64,000 bases of DNA, taken from the NCBI RefSeq assembly GCF_002355475.1, contig NZ_AP014862.1, positions 248,001 through 312,000 of the forward strand. The letters are read 5' to 3'. The number at the start of each line of letters is the position of its first letter. Position 1 is the first letter of the stretch. This DNA comes from Pseudomonas furukawaii. GTDB lineage: Bacteria; Pseudomonadota; Gammaproteobacteria; Pseudomonadales; Pseudomonadaceae. This document shows, piece after piece, positions 55,072-62,830 of this stretch. The position numbers were made by a program, and so were the translations under genes. Below the pieces are notes generated by a model. It was not told the origin of the DNA, did no database searches, and was given only the letters and a program-made list of their open reading frames with translations.

Positions 55072-56463
55072 ATGACCAACGTCGCTTTGATCGAAGAGCT
55101 GAAGACCCTGGTTGAGCCCGGCAAGGTGCTGACCGACGCCGCCTCCCTGGACGCCTATGGCAAGGACTGGACCAAGCATTTCGCGCCGGCCCCCAGTGCC
55201 ATCGTCTTCCCCAAGACCGTCGAGCAGGTGCAGTCCATCGTTCGCTGGGCCAACCAGCACAAGGTCGCCCTGGTGCCCTCCGGCGGCCGTACCGGCCTGT
55301 CCGCCGCCGCCGTGGCCGCCAATGGCGAAGTGGTGGTGGCCTTCGATTACATGAACCAGATCCTCGGCTTCAACGAGTACGACCGCACCGTGGTCTGCCA
55401 GCCGGGCGTGGTCACCGAGCAACTGCAGAATTTCGCCGAAGAGAAAGGCCTTTATTACCCGGTGGACTTCGCTTCCGCGGGTTCCAGTCAGCTTGGCGGC
55501 AACATCGGCACCAATGCCGGCGGGATCAAGGTGATTCGCTACGGCATGACCCGCAACTGGGTGGCCGGCCTCAAGGTGGTGACCGGAACCGGCGAACTGC
55601 TGGAGCTGAACCGCGACCTGATCAAGAACGCCACCGGCTACGACCTGCGCCAGCTGTTCATCGGCGCCGAAGGCACCCTGGGCTTCGTGGTCGAAGCCAC
55701 CATGCGCCTGGATCGCGCGCCGAAGAACCTCACGGCGATGGTGCTGGGTTCGCCGGACCTGGACTCCATCATGCCGGTGCTGCATGCCTTCCAGAGCAAG
55801 CTGGACCTGACCGCATTCGAGTTCTTCTCCGACAAGGCGATGGCCAAGGTCCTGGCCCGGGGCGACGTACCGGCGCCCTTCGAGACCGAATGCCCCTTCT
55901 ACGCCCTGCTTGAGTTCGAGGCCGCCTCGGAAGAGATCGCCAATGATGCCCTGGCCACCTTCGAGCACTGCGTGGAGCAGGGCTGGGTGCTGGACGGCGT
56001 AATGAGCCAGAGCGAGCAGCAGCTGCAGAACCTGTGGAAGCTGCGGGAGTACATTTCCGAGACCATCTCCCACTGGACGCCCTACAAGAACGACATCTCC
56101 GTCACCGTTTCCAAGGTGCCGGCCTTCCTCCATGACATCGACGCCATCGTCGAGGCCAACTACCCGGATTTCGAAGTGGTCTGGTTCGGCCATATCGGCG
56201 ACGGCAACCTGCACCTGAACATCCTCAAGCCGGAGAACCTGTCCAAGGACGAGTTCTTCGCCAAGTGCGCCACCGTGAACAAGTGGGTGTTCGAGACCGT
56301 GGAGAAGTACAACGGCTCCATCTCCGCCGAGCACGGCGTGGGCATGACCAAGCGCGACTACCTCGGCTACAGCCGTTCCGAGGCGGAGATCGCGGTCATG
56401 AAGGCGATCAAGGCGGTGTTCGATCCGAATGGGATCATGAACCCCGGCAAGATCTTCAACTGA
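55072..56463 (+). CDS. D-2-hydroxyglutarate dehydrogenase (FAD-linked oxidase)
   Basis: 463 residues: N-terminal FAD PCMH domain (VALVPSGGRTGLSAAAV, SAGSSQLGGNIGTNAGGIKVIRYGM) and a C-terminal FAD-oxidase domain (WFGHIGDGNLHLN, SAEHGVGMTKRDYLGYSRS). In Pseudomonas this enzyme passes electrons to the respiratory chain and pulls the SerA reaction forward. A second in-frame ATG 24 bases upstream would give 471 residues; the shorter form matches remembered family length. Confidence 0.93.
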   Translation: MTNVALIEELKTLVEPGKVLTDAASLDAYGKDWTKHFAPAPSAIVFPKTVEQVQSIVRWANQHKVALVPSGGRTGLSAAAVAANGEVVVAFDYMNQILGFNEYDRTVVCQPGVVTEQLQNFAEEKGLYYPVDFASAGSSQLGGNIGTNAGGIKVIRYGMTRNWVAGLKVVTGTGELLELNRDLIKNATGYDLRQLFIGAEGTLGFVVEATMRLDRAPKNLTAMVLGSPDLDSIMPVLHAFQSKLDLTAFEFFSDKAMAKVLARGDVPAPFETECPFYALLEFEAASEEIANDALATFEHCVEQGWVLDGVMSQSEQQLQNLWKLREYISETISHWTPYKNDISVTVSKVPAFLHDIDAIVEANYPDFEVVWFGHIGDGNLHLNILKPENLSKDEFFAKCATVNKWVFETVEKYNGSISAEHGVGMTKRDYLGYSRSEAEIAVMKAIKAVFDPNGIMNPGKIFN

Positions 56464-56520
56464 AAGCCGCTGCGCCCGCTTCTGACGCTTTCAGGTCCGC
56501 CACTCTCAAGGAATCGGTCA

Positions 56521-57186
56521 ATGAGCTACCAGCACCAGTATGTCGATGGCACCCCGATCCACTTTTCCCTGGGCAAGGTCGTGTGCGTCGGTCGCAACTA
56601 CGCCGAGCACGCCAGGGAGCTGAACAATCCCGTCCCCACCGAGCCGCTGCTGTTCATCAAGCCCGGCTCCTGCGTCGTGCCCCTGGCCGGTGGTTTCTCG
56701 ATCCCCCAGGATCGCGGCTCGGTGCACTACGAAGCGGAGATCGCCGTGCTGATCGGCAAACCGCTGTCGCGTCACCCGGATGAGGAAGAGGTCCGCGATG
56801 CCATTTCCGGCTTCGCCCCGGCCCTCGACCTGACCTTGCGGGACGTGCAGGCCCGGCTCAAGGACAAGGGCCTGCCCTGGGAGATCGCCAAGTCCTTCGA
56901 CGGCGCCTGCGTGCTCGCGCCCTTCGTGCCGGGCGACGCACCCGAGCGCCTGGACGATATCGGCATTCGCCTGACCATCAACGGCGAGGTCCGCCAGGAT
57001 GGCAACAGCCGCGACATGCTCAACCCGATACTGCCGCTGATCCAGCACATGGCCGGACACTTCAGCCTGCAGCCGGGTGATGTGATTCTCACCGGTACCC
57101 CGGTAGGCGTCGGTCCGTTGCATCAGGGCGATGAACTGGTGCTGGAACTGGTGGGCCACAGCGCCTTCGAAAGCCGGGTCCTCTGA
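56521..57186 (+). CDS. Fumarylacetoacetate hydrolase-family protein (acylpyruvase-like)
   Basis: 221 residues. FAH fold with KVVCVGRNYAEHARELNN, the metal ligands in VHYEAEIAVLIG (Glu/Glu) and LDLTLRD (Asp), and TGTPVGVGPL at the end. Members of this short type act as acylpyruvate hydrolase or oxaloacetate tautomerase/decarboxylase. Fifty-seven bases after D-2-hydroxyglutarate dehydrogenase and probably cotranscribed. Confidence 0.9.
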   Translation: MSYQHQYVDGTPIHFSLGKVVCVGRNYAEHARELNNPVPTEPLLFIKPGSCVVPLAGGFSIPQDRGSVHYEAEIAVLIGKPLSRHPDEEEVRDAISGFAPALDLTLRDVQARLKDKGLPWEIAKSFDGACVLAPFVPGDAPERLDDIGIRLTINGEVRQDGNSRDMLNPILPLIQHMAGHFSLQPGDVILTGTPVGVGPLHQGDELVLELVGHSAFESRVL

Positions 57187-57209
57187 TCCGGCCGACGGGA
57201 GGAGGGGGG

Positions 57210-57230
57210 CTTCACGGAACTTTCACGGAC
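57210..57230 (+). promoter_or_regulatory. Tandem TTCACGGA direct repeat upstream of the CarP paralogue
   Basis: TTCACGGA occurs at 57211 and again at 57222, an 11-base offset, i.e. one helical turn, the layout bound by OmpR-type response regulators. Lies 45 bases before the next ATG. Confidence 0.4.
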
Positions 57231-57275
57231 ATCGGGCTATCTCTTGGCGACCTTGAAGCCGAGTAGTAGCCGCCG

Positions 57276-58205
57276 ATGTCGTCCCGCCTCCCGTCCCCCT
57301 TTCGCCACCGCGTCCTGCTCGGACTGGCCGCCAGCTTCGCCATCGGTGCCGCCCTGACCCGCTACATGCACTGGGACGATCGCGCCCTGGTCTGGCTGTC
57401 GGAGCATCGGCTCACCCAGGCGCAACGCGCCGACAGCATCTGGCTCCCCGGATACCAGGTGGTGCTGCAGGGCAAGCCGCTTGCGGGGTTGGAGGAGGAC
57501 GAAACCTCCGACCTGGCCTACAACCCGGTCACGGGCACCCTGTTCACCGTCACCGGCAAGGCGCCGACCCTGGTGGAGATCAGCCGGACCGGCGACGTCC
57601 TGCGCAAGATTCCCTTGAAAGGCTTCTCCAACCCTGAAGGCGTCGCGGTGCTGGAAGGCGGTCACGTGGCCGTGACCGATGAGCGCCGCCGAACCCTGTC
57701 GATTTTCGAACTGGATCCGCAGACCCGCGAATTGACGGCGGGCAGCACCCCGGAGTTCGACCTGGGGTTCCCGGATTCGGGTAACAAGGGCTTCGAGGGC
57801 ATTGCCTGGGACCCGGCCAAGGGGCGGTTGATCCTGGGCAAGGAGCGGGGCCCCGTCGCCCTGTTCAGCCTGGGCAGCGATGGCAACGACGCCCTGGATG
57901 ATGGTTTGCGGCCCCTGCCCAGCTACGGTCTGGGCATGCGCAACCTCTCGGCCCTCAGCGTCGACCCGCGCACCGGCCATCTGCTGGTGCTGTCCGCCCA
58001 GTCCAACCTGCTGCTGGAGCTGGATGAACAGGGCGAGCCGGTGAGCTTCATCAGCCTGCTGGGTGGCATGAATGGCCTGGAGGCCCGTATTCCCCGCGCC
58101 GAAGGGGTGGCCATGGACGAGCGCGGCGATATCTACGTCGTCAGCGAGCCGAACCTCTTCTATGTCTTCCGCAAGAACCTGCTGGCCGGCGCCGACCGAG
58201 GCTAG
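57276..58205 (+). CDS. SdiA-regulated-domain beta-propeller, CarP paralogue
   Basis: 309 residues: an N-terminal membrane anchor/signal (~12-27) and a periplasmic beta-propeller of the SdiA-regulated/phytase-like type (SDLAYNPVTGTLFTVTGKAPTLVEIS, PEGVAVLEGGHVAVTDERR, NKGFEGIAWDPAKGRLILGKERGP, RAEGVAMDERGDIYVVSEPNLFYVF). Closely parallels the CarP-like gene at 60676. Located just before carO. Confidence 0.85.
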   Translation: MSSRLPSPFRHRVLLGLAASFAIGAALTRYMHWDDRALVWLSEHRLTQAQRADSIWLPGYQVVLQGKPLAGLEEDETSDLAYNPVTGTLFTVTGKAPTLVEISRTGDVLRKIPLKGFSNPEGVAVLEGGHVAVTDERRRTLSIFELDPQTRELTAGSTPEFDLGFPDSGNKGFEGIAWDPAKGRLILGKERGPVALFSLGSDGNDALDDGLRPLPSYGLGMRNLSALSVDPRTGHLLVLSAQSNLLLELDEQGEPVSFISLLGGMNGLEARIPRAEGVAMDERGDIYVVSEPNLFYVFRKNLLAGADRG

Positions 58206-58221
58206 GGCGATCCGCTGGGCC

Positions 58222-58249
58222 GTTAAGTTTCGCTTAAGTCGCTTTTAAG
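58222..58249 (+). promoter_or_regulatory. Triple PmrA/CarR-type box upstream of carO
   Basis: GTTAAG (58222-58227), CTTAAG (58233-58238) and TTTAAG (58244-58249), each separated by exactly five bases. PmrA-class regulators recognise YTTAAK-N5-YTTAAK; CarR/BqsR in P. aeruginosa recognises a related TTAAG repeat. Sits 63-90 bases before the carO ATG. Confidence 0.65.
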
Positions 58250-58311
58250 CCTGGTTTCAGCCAGCGGTCATAGCCTGATCCCGTCTTCCAAACACACACG
58301 GGATCACCGAT

Positions 58312-58659
58312 ATGAAAGCCAAATACCTTGCACTGCTGGCCGCCCCCCTGTTCTCCACCGCCGTGTTCGCCAGCAGCTACACCGGCCCTGGCGCGACCAG
58401 CCAGATCACCACCGTCGCCGCTGCCCTGGAGGCGTCGGACGACGCCCCCGTTGTGCTGCAGGGTCAGATCGTTCGCCGGATCAAGGGCGATATCTACGAG
58501 TTCAAGGACGCCACCGGCACCATGAAGGTGGAAATCGACGACGAGGACTGGCCGCCCATGTCCATCGATGACAAGGCCACCGTCCGGCTGACCGGCGAAG
58601 TGGACCGCGATCTGATGGGCCGCGAGGTGGATGTGGAGTTCGTCGAGCGGGTGAACTGA
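58312..58659 (+). CDS. carO: Periplasmic OB-fold protein, CarO type (BOF family)
   Basis: 115 residues: signal peptide (YLALLAAPLFSTAVFA|S) and a single bacterial OB-fold domain (GPGATSQITTVAAALEASDDAPVVLQGQIVRRIKGDIYEFKDATGTMKVEIDDEDW). Related to YgiW/VisP. In P. aeruginosa CarO is induced by calcium through CarSR and helps keep intracellular calcium low. The triple box upstream supports the same control. Confidence 0.88.
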   Translation: MKAKYLALLAAPLFSTAVFASSYTGPGATSQITTVAAALEASDDAPVVLQGQIVRRIKGDIYEFKDATGTMKVEIDDEDWPPMSIDDKATVRLTGEVDRDLMGREVDVEFVERVN

Positions 58660-58689
58660 TCCCTTGCAGCGAGAACGGTGCGACACACG

Positions 58690-58727
58690 GCGGGAGCGAA
58701 TTCATTTGCGAATGAATTCGCTCCCGC
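58690..58727. repeat. 17-bp perfect hairpin between convergent carO and the transporter gene
   Basis: Arms at 58690-58706 and 58711-58727 (GCGGGAGCGAATTCATT and its complement) with a TGCG loop. Its GGGAGCGAATTC wording is that of common Pseudomonas intergenic repeats; it can also end transcription from both sides. Confidence 0.75.
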
Positions 58728-58805
58728 ATCTTTCTCAAGCCTCGCTCTTCCTCCAGTCCAATGCTCCCTGCGCGTGAAGCGAGCCTGCAGGCCGGCCCTC
58801 TGGGC

Positions 58806-60194
58806 TCATGGGTGATCGGAGAATTGCACCCGGGGCGCCGGCCGGCGGAATCCCCGGGTCTGCAGGGCCAGGTAGGCCAGGCCCAAGGCGAACCAGGCGA
58901 GGCCCAGCATCAGGGTCAGGCCCGAGAGGCTGGTCCAGAGCCAGGCGATCAGGCCGAAGCCCACCAGGGGCACCAGGCCGTAGCGGAGCAGGTCACCCGG
59001 CTGGCGGGGCCGGCCGTCGAAGAGGTAGGTGCGGATCACCGCCAGGTTCACGGCGGAGAAGGCCACCAGGGCGCCGAAGCTGATCATCGAGGCCAGGGTC
59101 GCCAGGTCGATGACCACGGCCAGCAGCGACACCAGGGAGACCACCAGGATGGCGACGGTGGGCGTCATGAAACGTGCGGACAAGGTGCCGAACAGCCGGC
59201 GTGGCAGGATGCCGTCGCGCCCCATGCTGTAGAGGATGCGCGACACCGATGCCTGGGATGCCAGGGCCGAGCCTGCGGCGCCGGCCACATAGGCGGCGGT
59301 GAAGAAGGCCGCCAGGAACTGGCCGCCTGCCGCCAGCATCACCTCGTTGGCGGCAGCGTCGGCATCCTTGAAGGTGCTGCCGGGGAACACCAGCTGGGCA
59401 ATGGCCGCCAGGACGAAGAACAGCACGCCGGCGGACAGGGTGGTGATGACGATGGCGCGGGGGATGTCTCGGCGTGGGTCACGGGCCTCCTCGGCCAGGG
59501 TGGAGACCGCGTCGAAACCGAGGAACGACAGGCAGAGTACTGCGGCACCGGCCATGATCGGTGCCAGTCCGGGCTGGCTGCCGTCGCCCATCAGTGGCGC
59601 CATGAAGTCGATGGGGCCGTCCATCAGGCTTTTGCCGGCCATGGCCAGGAAGACCAGGACGAAGACCAACTGGGCGGTGACGATCAGGTTGCTCATGCCC
59701 GACACCGAGCTGATGCCGAGGATGTTGAGTGCCGTTACCAGTCCGATGAAGCCGACCACGAAAACCCAGGCCGGTACTTCGGGAAAGGCGATGTTGAGGA
59801 AGATCCCGATCACCAGGTAGTTGATCATCGGCAGGAACAGGTAATCCAGCAGCAGGCACCAGCCGGTCAGGAACCCTGCGCCAGGGCCGAAGCTCAGGCT
59901 GCTGTAGGAGTAAGCGGAGCCGGCGATGGGGTAGCGGCGGACCATGTAGCTGTAGGACAGCGCGGTGAAGATCATCGCGGCCAGGGTGACGACGTAGGCC
60001 AGGGCGGTGCGTCCGCCGGTCATCTCGGTGACCACGCCGTAGGTCGTGAAGATGGTCAGCGGCACCATGTAGACCAGGCCGAAGAACACCAGGGCGGGAA
60101 GGCCCAGGATCCGTCGCAGGCTGGTGCCCTGGGCGCTGTGGGTGAACTCATCGGGCAGGCGGGTGTTGCCGCCCAGGCTGGAAGATTGGGTCAT
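58806..60194 (-). CDS. APC-superfamily amino-acid/polyamine transporter
   Basis: 462 residues with twelve predicted membrane helices. The APC pattern is visible (GLVYMVPLTIFTTYGVV; AYVVTLAAMIFTALSYSYMVRRYPIAGSAYSYS), and FDAVSTLAEEARDPRRDIPRAI lies in the middle. Layout resembles the PuuP/PlaP putrescine importers. Substrate not certain. The ATG (MTQSSS) has GGAGAGA upstream. Confidence 0.88.
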   Translation of the reverse strand: MTQSSSLGGNTRLPDEFTHSAQGTSLRRILGLPALVFFGLVYMVPLTIFTTYGVVTEMTGGRTALAYVVTLAAMIFTALSYSYMVRRYPIAGSAYSYSSLSFGPGAGFLTGWCLLLDYLFLPMINYLVIGIFLNIAFPEVPAWVFVVGFIGLVTALNILGISSVSGMSNLIVTAQLVFVLVFLAMAGKSLMDGPIDFMAPLMGDGSQPGLAPIMAGAAVLCLSFLGFDAVSTLAEEARDPRRDIPRAIVITTLSAGVLFFVLAAIAQLVFPGSTFKDADAAANEVMLAAGGQFLAAFFTAAYVAGAAGSALASQASVSRILYSMGRDGILPRRLFGTLSARFMTPTVAILVVSLVSLLAVVIDLATLASMISFGALVAFSAVNLAVIRTYLFDGRPRQPGDLLRYGLVPLVGFGLIAWLWTSLSGLTLMLGLAWFALGLAYLALQTRGFRRPAPRVQFSDHP

Positions 60195-60675
60195 TCTGCT
60201 TCTCTCCGTTCTCTGCGCGCCGCTTTCGGGCGCCTGGTCGCGTGGCGAGCCATCCGTGCGCATGCATCACCGGGTCCGTTGCGCATCCGGTCGTGCGCGA
60301 GCCGTCAGTACGGAGGAAGTCCGGGTGTCCATCGGGAGGGAAGGGCGTTGCGAAGGGGACGTGCGCGGGACATGTTCATCTCTCTCTAGCCGATTGTTGT
60401 TCTTGGATCGGCACCTGCCTCGAGGCGCCTGCTAGCCGCATGCGTCTCGATTCTGTCAGTGGGGAGTTGGAGGCAGAACCCTGAAAAGGGTCAAAAAGGG
60501 ATCGAAATGGCCAACTTGCATGGCCGGTGTAGCCCGTTACCTACTGGGGCGAGTTGCCCGGGGCACCTTTCTGCAGTGGACGCGTCGCCCCGTTTCCAGC
60601 TTTAAGCTTCAATTCAGGCAGGAGTGCCACGCACTCTGTATCCTTCGACGCCTCCCGAATACCGAGTCCCGTCCG
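60195..60675. other. Divergent intergenic region before the CarP gene
   Basis: No gene, tRNA or strong hairpin seen. The only recognisable detail is TTTAAG-N5-ATTCAG at 60601-60617, a poor match to the PmrA-type box found before carO. A short open frame reading into CarP lacks a ribosome site. Confidence 0.4.
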
Positions 60676-61599
60676 ATGCGCTCTCTCCTCACCCCGTGGC
60701 GGCTGGTGGCCGCTCTGCTACTCCTGGTGCTGCTGTTGCTGGGAGTCGCCGCCCAGCAGTTCAGGCTCTTCGAACGGGGGCTCTTCGTGCTGCAGGAATG
60801 GCGTCACGCCTCGGAGTGGAGGGAACGCTCCATCTGGCTGCCGGACTACCGGGTGGTGATCGAAGCCAAGCCCATCGAGGGGCTGTCGGACGATGTCTCC
60901 GCCCTCACCTACGACCCGGACCGCCACAGCCTGTTCACCGTCACCAACCAGAAGCCCGAGATCATCGAGCTGTCTCTGGATGGCCACCTGATCCGTCGCA
61001 TCGAACTGGTGGGCTTTGGCGATCCGGAGGCCATCGAATACATCAGCAAGGGCGTCTACGTGATCACCGACGAGCGTGAGCAGCGATTGCTCAAGGTGCG
61101 GGTGGACGAGGGCACGACCCGGGTGGACGCCGCCGCGTCGCAGCAACTGTCCCTGGGCATCGGCCTGTCCGGGAACAAGGGCTTCGAGGGGCTGGCCTAC
61201 GACACCACCGGGCGGCGCCTGTTCGTCGCCAAGGAGCGCGACCCGGTGCGCATCTACGAGATCCATGGCTTTCCCCACACCAATCCGGACAAGCCGTTCG
61301 CCGTCCACGTGGTGGATGACCCCAAGCGTGACGCCCGCCTGTTCGTCCGCGACCTGTCGAGCCTGCAGTACGACGACCGCAGCGGTCACCTGCTGGCGCT
61401 GTCCGACGAGTCGCGGCTGGTGCTGGAACTGAACGCCGACGGCCTTCCCATCAGCACCCTGTCGCTGCTGCGGGGCATGCACGGGCTGAAACGCGGCGTG
61501 CCCCAGGCGGAGGGGGTGGCGATGGACAATGACGGCAATCTCTACCTGGTGAGCGAGCCGAACCTCTTCTACGTCTTCAGCAGGCAGGTTGCGGACTGA
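60676..61599 (+). CDS. carP: Calcium-regulated beta-propeller protein, CarP type
   Basis: 307 residues. N-terminal membrane anchor/signal (VAALLLLVLLLLGVAA) and an SdiA-regulated beta-propeller (SALTYDPDRHSLFTVTNQKPEIIEL, DPEAIEYISKGVYVITDEREQ, NKGFEGLAYDTTGRRLFVAKERDP, QAEGVAMDNDGNLYLVSEPNLFYVF). In P. aeruginosa CarP is calcium-induced and supports calcium homeostasis and pyocyanin production. Paralogue at 57276. The ATG at MRSLLTPWR was chosen because the anchor follows directly. Confidence 0.85.
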   Translation: MRSLLTPWRLVAALLLLVLLLLGVAAQQFRLFERGLFVLQEWRHASEWRERSIWLPDYRVVIEAKPIEGLSDDVSALTYDPDRHSLFTVTNQKPEIIELSLDGHLIRRIELVGFGDPEAIEYISKGVYVITDEREQRLLKVRVDEGTTRVDAAASQQLSLGIGLSGNKGFEGLAYDTTGRRLFVAKERDPVRIYEIHGFPHTNPDKPFAVHVVDDPKRDARLFVRDLSSLQYDDRSGHLLALSDESRLVLELNADGLPISTLSLLRGMHGLKRGVPQAEGVAMDNDGNLYLVSEPNLFYVFSRQVAD

Positions 61600-61932
61600 T
61601 CAGGCGTCGTCCACCAGGGTGGCGTCGGGGGCGTTCTTCTTCACGGACTCGACGCCTGCACTGGCACTGGCGGCGCTGGCATACATCTGGCTCTGGCCGA
61701 TGACCTGGCCATTGGTGGCCTTGAGCACGAAATAGAACTTGCCGTTGCTGGCGGTGCGTTGCTCGAAGGCGCCTTCGCGAGGGGCGTTGCTGCGCACCGA
61801 TTCGATGCCGTTCAAGGCGGAATCCCGGGCTTTGTACAGCTCGCTGGAAAGGATGGTTTCGCCGTTTCCGGCATTCAGGTTGAAGTGGTACTGGCCGTTA
61901 CTGGCCTTGGTGAGATGGAATTTCCCGGCCAT
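61600..61932 (-). CDS. DUF1508 tandem-repeat protein (YegP type)
   Basis: 110 residues made of two copies of the DUF1508 unit (GKFHLTKASNGQYHFNLNAGNGETILSSELY and GAFEQRTASNGKFYFVLKATNGQVIGQSQMY), each ending in GxESVRxNA. Small soluble protein, function unknown. GAGGAG ribosome site supports the ATG at MAGKFHL. Downstream of rpiA in the same direction. Confidence 0.93.
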   Translation of the reverse strand: MAGKFHLTKASNGQYHFNLNAGNGETILSSELYKARDSALNGIESVRSNAPREGAFEQRTASNGKFYFVLKATNGQVIGQSQMYASAASASAGVESVKKNAPDATLVDDA

Positions 61933-62018
61933 GGGGCGTCTCCTCGAGGATGGGTGGAAGGCGACAACCGAAGCTGTCGCCTTCAACTCTAGACGCTATC
62001 CGGCCGGGTGAAGGGCCG

Positions 62019-62690
62019 TCAGGCGCCGAGTCGCTTGACGCCGTCCCTGGTGCCCAGCAGCAGCAGGTCGGCCGGGCGGGCGGCGAACAGACCGTTGGTG
62101 ACCACGCCGACGATGGCGTTGATCTGCTCCTCCAGCTTGACCGGGCTGTCGATCTGGAGGTTGTACACATCCAGGATGATGTTGCCGTTGTCGGTCAGCA
62201 CGCCCTCGCGGTAGACCGGGTCGCCGCCCAGCTTCACCAGTTGCCGGGCCACGTGGCTGCGCGCCATGGGAATGACCTCCACCGGCAGCGGGAAAGTACC
62301 CAGCAGCGGAACCAGCTTGCTCTCGTCGGCGATGCAGATGAAGGTCCTGGCCACGGCGGCGACGATCTTCTCGCGGGTCAGGGCCGCACCGCCGCCCTTG
62401 ATCAGCTCGAGGCGCTCGTTGCTCTCGTCGGCACCGTCGACGTAGAACTCGAGGTCGCTGACGCTGTTCAGGTCATAGACCGGAATGCCGTGGCTCTTCA
62501 GCCGCTGGGCGGTGGCCTCGGAGCTGGCGACGGCGCCGTCGAAGGCCATCTTGTGCTGGGCCAGCAGGTCGATGAAGAAGTTCGCCGTGGAACCGGTGCC
62601 GACGCCGATGATGCTCGTCTTGTCGAGCCTGGGGAGGATGACGTCGATGGCGGCCTGGGCGACGGCCTGCTTGAGCTGGTCCTGGGTCAT
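62019..62690 (-). CDS. rpiA: Ribose-5-phosphate isomerase A
   Basis: 223 residues. Interconverts ribose-5-phosphate and ribulose-5-phosphate. [47 protein letters not shown] (active-site Asp/Glu/Lys) are all present. Start MTQDQLKQ fits the family; divergent from ilvA. Confidence 0.97.
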   Translation of the reverse strand: MTQDQLKQAVAQAAIDVILPRLDKTSIIGVGTGSTANFFIDLLAQHKMAFDGAVASSEATAQRLKSHGIPVYDLNSVSDLEFYVDGADESNERLELIKGGGAALTREKIVAAVARTFICIADESKLVPLLGTFPLPVEVIPMARSHVARQLVKLGGDPVYREGVLTDNGNIILDVYNLQIDSPVKLEEQINAIVGVVTNGLFAARPADLLLLGTRDGVKRLGA

Positions 62691-62830
62691 GCTTGGGGGT
62701 CCGAATGGGGGAGTGTCGAAGGCGCGGATTATAGCCGGTCGGCGCGGCAAAACCCCGCATTCTCTGTGGTCGCCCGACGAACCCCTGGGGTAGACTCGCC
62801 GCTTCCGTGACCCCCGCCAGTGAAGCCGCG

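Noticed and set aside
60500-60525. Sigma-54 promoter before carP (TGGCCAACTTGCAT)
   Set aside because: GG-to-GC spacing is seven bases, not the required ten.
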